A DNA stretch of 14,658 bases from JAKPAM01 sp047605425 (GTDB lineage: Bacteria; Pseudomonadota; Gammaproteobacteria; Burkholderiales; Burkholderiaceae_E): positions 1-14,658 of the forward strand of contig JASGFT010000124.1 in the NCBI GenBank assembly GCA_047605425.1, written 5' to 3'. Below, piece after piece: positions 5,834 through 13,930 of this stretch. The notes beneath the pieces are model-generated. The model saw nothing but the letters and a program-made list of their open reading frames with translations. It did no database searches and had not been told where the DNA came from. The translations under genes were made by a program, and so were the position numbers. Numbering within the stretch: the first letter of the stretch is position 1; each line of letters begins with the position of its first letter.

Positions 5834-8572
5834 ATGAACGCCATCGTCGACCGGATCGAAGCGAGCTTCGCGGCCATCCCGCTGCCGCTGCTCGAAGTCT
5901 GGGGCCGTCTCGGCTACTGGCTGGGATTCGCGCTGATGCTCCTCGCTTTCGGCAAGTTCACGCTGCGGCCCGGCGGACGCTGGAGGCTGGGCCGGGAACG
6001 CCAGGCCTGGAACGCGCGGGCTTTCTCGACGATTCCGCTGACCTTCGTCCTGATCATCGCCAGCGGCTATCTCGGCTCGTTCCTCGTGCTGGTGCCGGGC
6101 GCGCAGACCTTCGAATCATTGAAGGACCTGGTCGTCTTCCTGTGCATCGTGCTGTTCGGCTATCCGGCGCTGATCACGGTCCCGTTCGCCTACGGGCTCT
6201 CCGACCTGATCGAGGGCGTGCCGCCGGAATTCCTGCTCGACTGGCTACCCGGGTATTTCATCAATCCGGCCTGCTTCTGGATCGCCTACCAGCTCTTCGG
6301 AAAAGACCCGGATTTCCGGCGCGCCCGGACCTGGCGCGCGTATCTGGTCTTCGTCCTGATCTTCCTGGCGATCGAGCCGGTGTTGTGGGGTTACCTGTGC
6401 TCGACGCAGTTCACGCCTGAGATCTCGTACCGGACCGTCACGCCGGCGCTCGTCTTCACGACCGGGATCACCTGGCTGATCGCGCCGCTGGCGATGCTCG
6501 GCGCGCTGCCCCTGACGCGAAAACTCGGTTGTTTCTGGGCGGACATTGCCGGCCACGTGAAAGAGCGTCCACTGGGCCGGAAGAAATGGGTCTGGGAATC
6601 GGGCCGCACCGCCGGCGGCGACGTGGCGACGGCCCAATCTGGCGTCCCCATCCGCATGGTCATCCTCGCGCCCTTCATCGCGCTCGTCCTCGTGATGGTC
6701 GGCGCGACCGCTTATGTGACGCTGCGCAGCGCCGCCTCCGATTCCGATCGGCTCGCGACCTGGCTGCACCAGGAGATCGCCGAGAACATCAACCTGCTGC
6801 TCGACGAGCACCTGTCGCAGTCGGAAACGCCCGTCGACACCGCCCGCATCAGCGATCTGCTCGGCAAGCTGCCGCTCTCCGAGCACGGCCGCGCCTTCAT
6901 CATCGATGACGCCGGACGGACCATCGCGTCGTCCGCATCGGCCGGCGACGCCGTGGTCGCCGCGGCCGTCGGTCATCTCGAAGCGCTCGCGTCCGAAGGA
7001 CCGGATACGCCTTTGCGCGACCGGCAGTTCCGCTTCACCCGGATCAGCGCCAAGCCCTTGTCGCGGGAAACCTGGCTGGCTCGCGCCACCGCGTATCAGG
7101 ACCGCGGGGGCGGACACGCCGACTGGACCGTGATCACCGCGATGCCGGAGTCGCACTACCTGAGCGGCATCCGCGAGGGCAACAGCCGCTCGGCGATGAT
7201 CTTCGCGCTGGCCTTGCTGTTGTCGCTCGCGTTGGCCGCTGTCCTGGCCTGGCAGGTGACCGCGCCGATCCGGCGCATCTCGAAGGCCACCCGGGCGCTG
7301 GCCGCCGGCGAGCTCGCCCAGCGCTTGCCCGGCAGCTCGCTGGAAGAGCTGAACATGCTCGCGCGCTCGTTCAACGACATGGCCGAGCGCCTGAAGCAGA
7401 ACTTCGACGCGCTTTCCACCGAAGTGGCGATGCGCAAACGCGCCGAGGCGACGCTTCGCGAGAGCCTGGCCCGCTTCGACGCGGCGGCTCGCGCCACCGG
7501 CGACGTGATCTGGGAATGGGATTTCGCGACGGACGCGATCTGGTGGAACGAGAAATACCAGGCGCTGTTCGGCTACGACGCCGACGAGATCGGCCCGACC
7601 ATCGCCGAATCGTGGACCGACCGCCTCCATCCCGACGACCGCGATCGCGTGCTGGCGGGCGTTCGCGCCGCCATCGATGGCGTCGACCAGATCTGGGCCG
7701 GCGAGTACCGCTTCCTGCGCAAGGACGGCAGCTACGCCGACCTGCTCGACCGTGGCTACGTGCTGCGCGACGCCGGCGGGCGCGGCGTGCGGATGGTCGG
7801 CGCCATCCAGGACATCACCGAACGCAAGCAGGCGCAGGCCCGGCTGCTCGCGTTCAACGCCGCGCTCGAGCAGCGCGTCGAGCAGCGCACGCAGGAACTG
7901 CAGGCGCTGAACCGGGAACTGGAGACCTTCTGCTATTCGGTCTCGCACGATCTGCGCGCGCCACTGCGAGGCATCGCCGGATTCACCGAGATACTGGCCA
8001 AGAACTACACCGCCACACTCGACGAGACGGCCCGCAACTATCTGGGCCGCGTGCTCGCCGCCACCCACCGGATGGGCGAGCTGATCGACGATCTGCTCAA
8101 GCTGTCGCGCGTCTCGCGCGACCCGATGCACGGCGAGACGGTCGACCTCAGCGCCATCGCCCGCGAGATCCTGGCCAATCTGCGCAACACCGCGCCGCAG
8201 CGCCAGGTGGCCTTGCACGTCGAGGACGGCCTGCGCGCCGAGGGCGACGCCCGCCTGTTGCGCATCCTGCTGGAAAACCTGCTGGACAACGCCTGGAAGT
8301 TCACGTCGAAGACGCCCGTCGCCCGTATCGCCTTCACGGCCGGCAGCGAAGCGGGCCAACCCGTCTTCATCATCAGCGACAATGGCGTCGGCTTCGACAT
8401 GCGCTATGCGAACAAGCTGTTCGCGCCCTTCCAGCGCTTGCACCGCGTCACCGAGTTTCCCGGAACGGGCATCGGCCTGGCCACCGTCCAGCGGATCGTC
8501 AGCCGTCATGGCGGGCGCATCTGGGTCGAGGCCGAGCCCGACCAGGGCGCGACCTTCCGCTTCATCCTGTGA
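5834..8572 (+). CDS. Membrane sensor histidine kinase (polytopic domain, Cache-like, HAMP, PAS, HisKA, HATPase)
   Basis: This 912-residue inner-membrane kinase would sense an envelope signal and autophosphorylate. Residues 1 to 230 form a polytopic region with about five or six hydrophobic segments (near 23-42, 65-88, 98-119, 168-189, 203-225, with a weaker one near 141-155). A further membrane helix at 274-296 and another at 452-474 flank a periplasmic domain of about 155 residues. That domain has Cache-like sequence (GRAFIIDDAGRTIASS at 352-367). HAMP follows (about 475-525), then PAS (545-665, ending DITERKQAQ), a coiled coil (666-697) and HisKA with His705 in YSVSHDLRAP. The ATPase domain has N-box N815 and N819, DNGVGFDM at 849-856 and GTGIGL at 877-882. 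All catalytic motifs are intact. The H-box style is like Cph1-type kinases, but no bilin-binding module is present. The ligand is unknown. The receiver gene starts 13 bases downstream. Confidence 0.93.
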   Translation: MNAIVDRIEASFAAIPLPLLEVWGRLGYWLGFALMLLAFGKFTLRPGGRWRLGRERQAWNARAFSTIPLTFVLIIASGYLGSFLVLVPGAQTFESLKDLVVFLCIVLFGYPALITVPFAYGLSDLIEGVPPEFLLDWLPGYFINPACFWIAYQLFGKDPDFRRARTWRAYLVFVLIFLAIEPVLWGYLCSTQFTPEISYRTVTPALVFTTGITWLIAPLAMLGALPLTRKLGCFWADIAGHVKERPLGRKKWVWESGRTAGGDVATAQSGVPIRMVILAPFIALVLVMVGATAYVTLRSAASDSDRLATWLHQEIAENINLLLDEHLSQSETPVDTARISDLLGKLPLSEHGRAFIIDDAGRTIASSASAGDAVVAAAVGHLEALASEGPDTPLRDRQFRFTRISAKPLSRETWLARATAYQDRGGGHADWTVITAMPESHYLSGIREGNSRSAMIFALALLLSLALAAVLAWQVTAPIRRISKATRALAAGELAQRLPGSSLEELNMLARSFNDMAERLKQNFDALSTEVAMRKRAEATLRESLARFDAAARATGDVIWEWDFATDAIWWNEKYQALFGYDADEIGPTIAESWTDRLHPDDRDRVLAGVRAAIDGVDQIWAGEYRFLRKDGSYADLLDRGYVLRDAGGRGVRMVGAIQDITERKQAQARLLAFNAALEQRVEQRTQELQALNRELETFCYSVSHDLRAPLRGIAGFTEILAKNYTATLDETARNYLGRVLAATHRMGELIDDLLKLSRVSRDPMHGETVDLSAIAREILANLRNTAPQRQVALHVEDGLRAEGDARLLRILLENLLDNAWKFTSKTPVARIAFTAGSEAGQPVFIISDNGVGFDMRYANKLFAPFQRLHRVTEFPGTGIGLATVQRIVSRHGGRIWVEAEPDQGATFRFIL

Positions 8573-8585
8573 GAGCTTGCATGCC

Positions 8586-9026
8586 ATGAACGACAAGACG
8601 ATCCTGCTCGTCGAGGACAACCCGGACGATGAAGAGCTGACCGTGCTCGCCTTCGAGCAGAACCACATCTCCAACACGATCACCGTCGCGCGCGACGGCG
8701 CCGAAGCGCTGGACCTGCTGCTTGGCCCCGATCGCCAGGGCGGCAGCGTCCGTCCGGCCGTCATCCTGCTCGACCTGAAGCTGCCCAAGATAGACGGGCT
8801 GGAGGTGCTGCGCTGCATCCGCGCCGACGAGCGCACGAAGCTGCTGCCGGTCGTGATCCTTACTTCGTCGCGCGAGGACCAGGACCTCGTCGCCAGCTAC
8901 AGCCTGGGCGCCAACAGCTACGTGCGCAAGCCGGTCAACTTCGCCGAGTTCCTCGACGCCGTCCGCCAGCTCGGTCTGTACTGGCTGCTGCTGAACGAAA
9001 TCCCCGCGAGAAAACCCGCGCCATGA
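8586..9026 (+). CDS. Stand-alone response regulator (Rcp1-like receiver)
   Basis: The 146-residue product is a single receiver domain with no output domain. Acidic pocket residues are E10, D11 and D15, the predicted phospho-acceptor is D63 in LLDLKLPKIDG, the conserved threonine is T93 (ILTSSRE) and the conserved lysine is K115 (VRKPV). Sequence such as VEDNPDDEELT and GANSYVRKPVNF is typical of Rcp1-like regulators that pair with phytochrome-type kinases of the same H-box class. The ATG at 8586 lies 13 bases after the kinase stop, with GAGAG upstream. Its stop overlaps the next gene's start as ATGA (9023 to 9026), so translation is probably coupled. It likely receives phosphate from the kinase encoded upstream and acts through protein contacts, or as a phosphate sink or relay. 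Confidence 0.93.
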   Translation: MNDKTILLVEDNPDDEELTVLAFEQNHISNTITVARDGAEALDLLLGPDRQGGSVRPAVILLDLKLPKIDGLEVLRCIRADERTKLLPVVILTSSREDQDLVASYSLGANSYVRKPVNFAEFLDAVRQLGLYWLLLNEIPARKPAP

Positions 9027-11089
9027 CCGTTCTGCGCACCCTCATGGTCGAGGACAACGAGGACGACTCCATCCTCGTCCAGGAGGTTTTGCGAAGCGGC
9101 GGCTACGACGTGCGCGTCGTGCGGGTCGAGACCGAGGACGACCTGCGGCACGCGCTTCGGGACGGGCAGTGGGACATCGTGCTGTCCGACTACATGCTGC
9201 CCTCGTTCGACGCCCGGGGCGCGCTGGGCGTGATCCGGACGAGCGGCCTCGGCGTGCCCGTCATCGTCATCTCGGGGACGGTCGGCGAGGACGTCGCCGT
9301 CGAGACGCTCCAGCTCGGCGCCGACGACTACGTGCTCAAGCAGAACCTGACCCGCCTGGTGCCCGCGGTGTCGCGCGTGCTCGACGCGGCCGAAAGCCGG
9401 CGCGAGCAGAACCGGCTCGAGCGCATGAAGACGCTGATCCTCGAGAACTCGCTGGATCTGATCTGCACGCTCGATACGCAAGGACGGTTCCTGGAAGTCA
9501 GCGCCGCCGCGCAGGCCGTTCTCGGCTACGATCCCGCCGAGCTGACCGGCGTCCAGATCGAGAAGCTGGCCCACGTCGATGCGCGGCCCTCGTTCCTGCA
9601 CGAATTCCAGGCGGTGCTGCAAGGCCAGCGCATGCGCGACTTCGAATGCCGCTTCCTGCACAAGTCCGGCCGCATCGTCTGTCTGACCTGGTCGGCGGTG
9701 CTCGCCGATGACCACGGCGTGATCGTCAGCGTCGGCCGCGACGTCACCGAGCGCAAGCAAGCCGAGCAGCGCATCCGTTACCTCGCCACGCACGACAGCA
9801 TCACCGGCCTGCCAAACCGCAACCTGATCCAGGACCGCATCCAGCAGGTGATCACGCGAGCGCGCCGCATCGACCGCCTGATCGCCCTGCTCTTTCTCGA
9901 CCTGGACCGCTTCAAGGTCATCAACGACGGTTATGGCCATCCGTTCGGCGACGCGGTGCTGAAGGCCGCCGCCGAACGGCTCGTGTCGCTGGTGCGCGAG
10001 ACCGATACCGTGGCCCGGCAGGGCGGCGACGAGTTCCTGATCCTGTTGACCGACCTGCACGAGCCCGGCGACGCTTACCTCGTCGCCCAGAAGATCATCG
10101 ACAACCTCGGGCGCCCGCTGATCGTGCAGGGTCGCGAGGTCCACGTGACCGGCAGCATCGGCGTCGCCGTCTTTCCGCAGGACGGCGAATCGGCCGACGC
10201 GCTGATCGGCAATGCCGACGTGGCGATGTACCGCGCCAAGAACCTCGGCCGCAACACTTATCAGTTCTTCACGCGCGAGATGAGCGAGGAGACGCAGCGC
10301 CGCGTCAACCTGGAAACCGGCCTGCACGAAGCCGTCGCGATGCGCCAGTTCGAGCTCGTCTATCAGCCGATGGTCAGCCTGGCCAGCGGCCGCATCACCG
10401 GCTGCGAGGCGCTGCTGCGCTGGCATCATCCGGAGCTGGGCACGGTGCCGCCGGTCCACTTCATTCCGATCGCCGAGGATTCCGGCCTGATCGTGCCGAT
10501 CGGCGACTGGGTGCTGCGCACGGCCTGCGCACAGGCCAGGATCTGGCGGGACGCCGGACTGCCGCCGGTCCCCATCGCGGTGAACCTCTCCGCGCGCCAG
10601 CTCCTGCAGCAGGACGTCGTGACCTGGGTGACGAACACGCTGCGCGATACCGGCCTGCCGCCCGAACTTCTGGAGCTGGAACTGACCGAAAGCCTGATCG
10701 CCCAGGACGTCGAGACGGTGATCGCGACGTTCAGCCGGCTCCGGGACGTCGGCGTGAAGCTGTCGATCGACGATTTCGGCACCGGCTATTCGAGCCTCGG
10801 CTACCTGAAGCGCTTCCCGGCCGACACGCTGAAGATCGACCAGTCCTTCGTCCGTGACATGCTGACGGATCCGGAAGACGCGACCATCGTGCGAGCGGTG
10901 ATCTCGCTCGCGCACAACCTCGAGTTCAAAGTGATCGCCGAGGGCGTGGAGACCGAGCAGCACTGCCGCTTCCTGCGCCAGAACCACTGCGACGAGATCC
11001 AGGGCTACTGCTTCAGCGACGCGGTTCCGGCGGAGCAGTTCGAGGCGATGCTTCGCCAGGGCAAGCGTCTGTCGATGCTGGATTCATGA
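9023..11089 (+). CDS. REC-PAS-GGDEF-EAL cyclic di-GMP signalling protein
   Basis: The 688-residue protein combines a receiver, a PAS sensor and both cyclic di-GMP enzymes. The receiver (1-120) has acidic residues E10 and D11, phospho-acceptor D56 (VLSDYMLP) and K106. PAS spans about 135-245 and ends DVTERKQAE. The GGDEF domain (250-415) keeps RQGGDEF with GGDEF at 334-338, and the inhibitory site RETD at 325-328 is correctly placed five residues before it. The EAL domain (430-680) keeps CEALLRW (E462), NLS at 521-523, ELTES (553-557), SIDDFGTGYSSL (581-592), KIDQSFV and AEGVET (639-644). Both activities may therefore be possible, although which one dominates cannot be told from sequence. No membrane segment is seen. 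It is coupled to the receiver gene by a four-base ATGA overlap and is the likely output of the kinase operon. Confidence 0.94.
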   Translation: MTVLRTLMVEDNEDDSILVQEVLRSGGYDVRVVRVETEDDLRHALRDGQWDIVLSDYMLPSFDARGALGVIRTSGLGVPVIVISGTVGEDVAVETLQLGADDYVLKQNLTRLVPAVSRVLDAAESRREQNRLERMKTLILENSLDLICTLDTQGRFLEVSAAAQAVLGYDPAELTGVQIEKLAHVDARPSFLHEFQAVLQGQRMRDFECRFLHKSGRIVCLTWSAVLADDHGVIVSVGRDVTERKQAEQRIRYLATHDSITGLPNRNLIQDRIQQVITRARRIDRLIALLFLDLDRFKVINDGYGHPFGDAVLKAAAERLVSLVRETDTVARQGGDEFLILLTDLHEPGDAYLVAQKIIDNLGRPLIVQGREVHVTGSIGVAVFPQDGESADALIGNADVAMYRAKNLGRNTYQFFTREMSEETQRRVNLETGLHEAVAMRQFELVYQPMVSLASGRITGCEALLRWHHPELGTVPPVHFIPIAEDSGLIVPIGDWVLRTACAQARIWRDAGLPPVPIAVNLSARQLLQQDVVTWVTNTLRDTGLPPELLELELTESLIAQDVETVIATFSRLRDVGVKLSIDDFGTGYSSLGYLKRFPADTLKIDQSFVRDMLTDPEDATIVRAVISLAHNLEFKVIAEGVETEQHCRFLRQNHCDEIQGYCFSDAVPAEQFEAMLRQGKRLSMLDS

Positions 11090-12457
11090 CGCAATCCCAC
11101 CGGAAGCAGCGATCCGTGCCCGAGCCCGCGCGGCCTCGCGACCCAGGTCCAGATGCTCGTAAACCCCGGCGAGCGCGAGATTGACCGGCACCGACCTCGG
11201 GTCATAGGCGCGCAGGCGCTCGAGCATCTGCTGGGCCTGCGCGTATCGTGCCGTCCTGATCATGCTGTCGAGCAGGATCTGGTCGAACAGGCCACGTTGC
11301 GCATGGCTGCCGCCGATTTCGAGCAGGCGCGGCACGGCGGCTCCCATTCTCCGGAAAGCCGATTCGTAGTCCCCACGCGCGTGAGCCAGCAGCCCCTCGC
11401 TGGCGGTGACGCAGACCGCGCCCCATGCCTCGCGGGTCAGCTCGGGCGCGTCCGCGGCGAATGCGCGCATGTTCTCCATGAGCCGGTCCGCTTCCGGCAG
11501 CCCGGCCCGCGCCAGCCCATACAGGTACTGCATCGACAGGAAGGGCTGGACGAAATCGTCGACCCGGGCCTTCAGGTAGGTCCCCAGGTCGTTCCAGCGA
11601 TCGCCGACGTCGACGCCCACCAGTTCCAGGCGCATCAGCAGGGACACCGCGCCGATCTGGTCCTGCGAGTACTCCTTCCAGACGCCCCAGATGTGCCGGT
11701 CGTAGAGATCGAGCACCTCGTCGTAGCGCCCCTGGCTGATCAGGAACAGCGCCAGGTGCCACCAGTTGTGCGTGGACATGAACGAGTTCAGGTCCTGCCA
11801 GGTCTCGCTGACGTCGGTCATGAACGCCAGCCCTTCCTGAACGCGCCCCCGTGTCAGCAGCACATGCGCCATCGCATGGTGGGCCCACGGCTCCTTGCGC
11901 TTCATCGAAATCGCCGTGCTCGCCGCGGCTTCGGCCTCGTCCAGCAAATGGCATTGCTCGTAGCCGAAGGCGGCCATGCCGTGCATGTACGGAACGTCCC
12001 GGTTCCGGTCCAGCACCTTGTCGGCCATCGACAGCATGCCCGCGCAGTTGCCGAGATTGAAGTAGTGATACTGCGCCTGCTTGACCACCGCGAGATCGCG
12101 CGGGAATTCTCCGGCGACCTGACGCGACAGCCTCAGCGCCCGGGCGATATCGCCATCGACCCAGGCGCGAACGATCGCCGCCGTCATCCGTTCGCGCTGC
12201 GTCGCGCCGGCGGCCGCCGCCTCGGATTTGTCCAGGTACGGACGTGCCGCGGCCGGCGCATCGCTGCTCTCCATCAGCATGCAGAGCAGCGCCGCGTACG
12301 CATTGGCGAGACAGTTGTCGGGGGCTTCATCGGCGGCCTTCAGGATGTTCGCGGCCTTGGTTTCATAGGCCAGAAAACCTTCGATGAAATCGTTGATGCC
12401 GGCGAGCGTCGTCTCCGAGTCCGTGGTCACGGCGTTGCCAAGCCAATCCTGTTTCAT
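11084..12457 (-). CDS. Tetratricopeptide-repeat protein of the TTC38-like family
   Basis: The 457-residue product resembles TTC38-like proteins, a TPR-type helical-repeat family found in bacteria and animals. No enzymatic role is established. Diagnostic sequence includes FMSTHNWWHLALFLISQGRYDE, given here in two parts as FMSTHNWWHLAL and FLISQGRYDE, then VLDLYDRHIWG, EYSQDQIGAVSLLMRLEL and GVDVGDRWNDL. The whole chain is predicted helical, with repeated small-residue helix pairs such as GDIARALRLSRQV and LLDEAEAAASTAI. There is no signal peptide. The ATG at 12457 is chosen for its AGGAG five bases upstream; the longer frame to 12610 has an unlikely N-terminus. It stands alone on the minus strand, converging on the cyclic di-GMP gene with overlapping stop codons and diverging from the Bug genes. 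A link to either neighbour is not indicated. Confidence 0.85.
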   Translation of the reverse strand: MKQDWLGNAVTTDSETTLAGINDFIEGFLAYETKAANILKAADEAPDNCLANAYAALLCMLMESSDAPAAARPYLDKSEAAAAGATQRERMTAAIVRAWVDGDIARALRLSRQVAGEFPRDLAVVKQAQYHYFNLGNCAGMLSMADKVLDRNRDVPYMHGMAAFGYEQCHLLDEAEAAASTAISMKRKEPWAHHAMAHVLLTRGRVQEGLAFMTDVSETWQDLNSFMSTHNWWHLALFLISQGRYDEVLDLYDRHIWGVWKEYSQDQIGAVSLLMRLELVGVDVGDRWNDLGTYLKARVDDFVQPFLSMQYLYGLARAGLPEADRLMENMRAFAADAPELTREAWGAVCVTASEGLLAHARGDYESAFRRMGAAVPRLLEIGGSHAQRGLFDQILLDSMIRTARYAQAQQMLERLRAYDPRSVPVNLALAGVYEHLDLGREAARARARIAASGGIAS

Positions 12458-12694
12458 ATCGTCTCCTCGAGCAGCCAATCCCGGAACGCCGCGAGCCTCG
12501 GCGAACGCGGTGGGCAAGCCGTGCTGCCCGCTCAGGCAACCATTGCACCCGGGGTCGCACCGAGTTGAAGTAAACCATGTCGGGCGTGATCCCGCCATGG
12601 GCTCCATCAACGAACGCCTCGCGGTCGATCGACTACTATCGGCATTCGCACCGGCGACCGAACGCCGGGCGATCCATCAGGAGGAGACGCCGAA
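12458..12694. promoter_or_regulatory. Divergent promoter region between the TTC38-like and Bug genes
   Basis: This 237-base gap should hold promoters for both flanking genes. A TACTAT sequence at 12634 to 12639 could be a -10 for the rightward gene, and the palindrome GTCGATCGAC at 12624 to 12633 abuts it, a plausible operator position. No good -35 hexamer is spaced correctly, so the promoter is a weak guess. AGGAGGAG at 12679 to 12686 is the ribosome binding site of the Bug gene. Confidence 0.35.
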
Positions 12695-13732
12695 ATGCCC
12701 CTATTCGTTCGTGCCCGCCCGCGGCTGGCCCGGTTCTCGTCATGGCTCGCCGCGCTGGCGCTACCTGTGATCGCATTGGCGACTGTCATGGCGGCCGCCG
12801 CGCCGGCACCGGCGCATGCGCAGTCGGCCCAGAACCAGTGGCCGATGCGGCCGGTCAGGATCATCATCCCTTACCCGCCCGGCGGGCAGACCGACATCGT
12901 CGGGCGATGGATCGGCGAGAAGCTGTCGGCCGCGTTCGGCCAGCCGTTCGTTATCGACAACCGTGCCGGCGCGCAGGCCATCGTCGGCATCAGCGCGGCC
13001 AAGCAGGCCCCGCCCGACGGCTACACGTTCGTGTTCACGAACACGTCGAACATCGTCATCAACAAGTTCATGTACACCAAGCTGCCTTATGACGGGCTGA
13101 CCGACTTCGACGCCGTCGCGCAGCTCGGCATCGCGCCGCTGGGCCTGGTATTGCCGCCGTCGCTGAACATCCGCAACGTCGACGAGTTCGTCGCCTGGGC
13201 TCGCAAGCAGCCCGGCAAGGTCAGCTTCGCGTCGTTCGGCGCCGGCAGCAGCTCGCACCTCTACGGAGAAATGCTCAAGGACCTGACCAAGCTCGACATG
13301 GTGCATGTGCCGTACAAGGGCGCCGGGCCGGCGGTGCAGGACATCGCGTCCGGCAACGCGACGATGGGCATCCAGGATTTCGCCGCGACGGCGCCGTTCA
13401 TCCAATCGGGCAAGCTCGTGCCGATCGCCGTCACCGGACCCAAGCGCTGGCCCCTGCATCCCGACGTCAAGACGTTCACCGAGCAAGGCTACCCGATGGA
13501 CATCGCCGGCTGGGTCGGCATCCATGCGCCGATCGGCACGCCGAAGGACATCATCGACCGCGTCAACCGCGAGCTGAACAAAGTGATCCAGACCAAGGAA
13601 GGTGCCGACAAGATGCTGCAACTCGGGCTGCTGGCGACCAGCATCACGCCGGCCGAGTTCACCGAGCAGATCCGCCGCGACTACCCGGTGTGGGGCGAAG
13701 TGTTCAAGCGCTCGGGAATCACACCGGAATAA
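12695..13732 (+). CDS. Bug/TctC-family tripartite tricarboxylate transporter substrate-binding protein
   Basis: The 345-residue product is a periplasmic solute-binding protein of the Bug (Bordetella uptake gene) family, which captures carboxylates or related small acids. A long N-terminal signal peptide has basic residues, then a hydrophobic core (18-34), with likely cleavage after AHA near residue 42. The mature protein opens with the family motif WPMRPVRIIIPYPPGGQTD (49-67). It keeps FVIDNRAGAQ, VHVPYKGAGPAVQDI and the C-terminal GTPKDIIDRVNREL. Length is normal for the family. AGGAGGAG stands eight bases before ATG 12695. No TctA or TctB permease gene is in the window, so it is either an orphan receptor that uses a distant permease or serves as a signalling receptor. 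The ligand cannot be assigned. A second Bug gene follows after 198 bases. Confidence 0.93.
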   Translation: MPLFVRARPRLARFSSWLAALALPVIALATVMAAAAPAPAHAQSAQNQWPMRPVRIIIPYPPGGQTDIVGRWIGEKLSAAFGQPFVIDNRAGAQAIVGISAAKQAPPDGYTFVFTNTSNIVINKFMYTKLPYDGLTDFDAVAQLGIAPLGLVLPPSLNIRNVDEFVAWARKQPGKVSFASFGAGSSSHLYGEMLKDLTKLDMVHVPYKGAGPAVQDIASGNATMGIQDFAATAPFIQSGKLVPIAVTGPKRWPLHPDVKTFTEQGYPMDIAGWVGIHAPIGTPKDIIDRVNRELNKVIQTKEGADKMLQLGLLATSITPAEFTEQIRRDYPVWGEVFKRSGITPE

Positions 13733-13930
13733 GCGCCGCGGCGCCCCGCCGTCGAATCGCGTCTCCGAAGATGTTTCGTCATTCGATACGAATGAGGCGT
13801 CGATTCGGCGGAGTCGGCTCGCCCGCTCATAGCGCATCGCGCGTGAAGTAACCTCTTGCCGAAGAAGCGGCGCGGCCTGCAAGCAACGCGATGGCGCTGC
13901 CATAACGACAACGAGCATCAGGAGGCCGGC
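13733..13930. promoter_or_regulatory. Inter-Bug spacer with nested inverted repeats
   Basis: The 198-base gap holds no gene. GCGCCGCGGCGC at 13733 to 13744 is a perfect palindrome directly after the first Bug stop, without a T-run, so it is a weak terminator candidate. TCATTCG at 13779 to 13785 and CGAATGA at 13789 to 13795 form a perfect inverted repeat around ATA, the shape of a dimeric repressor site. Outside it, CCGTCGAATCG (13749-13759) and CGATTCGGCGG (13801-13811) pair with one mismatch. AGGAGG at 13920 to 13925 is the second Bug ribosome binding site. Confidence 0.45.
13779..13795. promoter_or_regulatory. 17-bp inverted repeat, candidate operator
   Basis: Seven-base arms TCATTCG and CGAATGA flank a three-base centre, with perfect symmetry. 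The site lies 136 bases before the second Bug gene and in locally less GC-rich sequence than its surroundings. Position and symmetry suggest a transcription-factor site; no regulator gene is nearby. Confidence 0.4.

Noticed and set aside
5834..8572. Phytochrome-type photoreceptor kinase
   Set aside because: The H-box and the Rcp1-like partner resemble Cph1/Rcp1, but there is no PAS-GAF-PHY bilin-binding module; the N-terminus is a membrane region with a Cache-like domain.
6245..8836. Long minus-strand open frame opposite the histidine kinase (863 residues)
   Set aside because: The kinase frame has complete catalytic motifs and the opposite frame has biased, unrecognisable sequence; long antisense frames are expected at this GC content.
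8918..10987. Long minus-strand open frame opposite the GGDEF-EAL gene (689 residues)
   Set aside because: Antisense shadow; the plus-strand product has all expected enzyme motifs.
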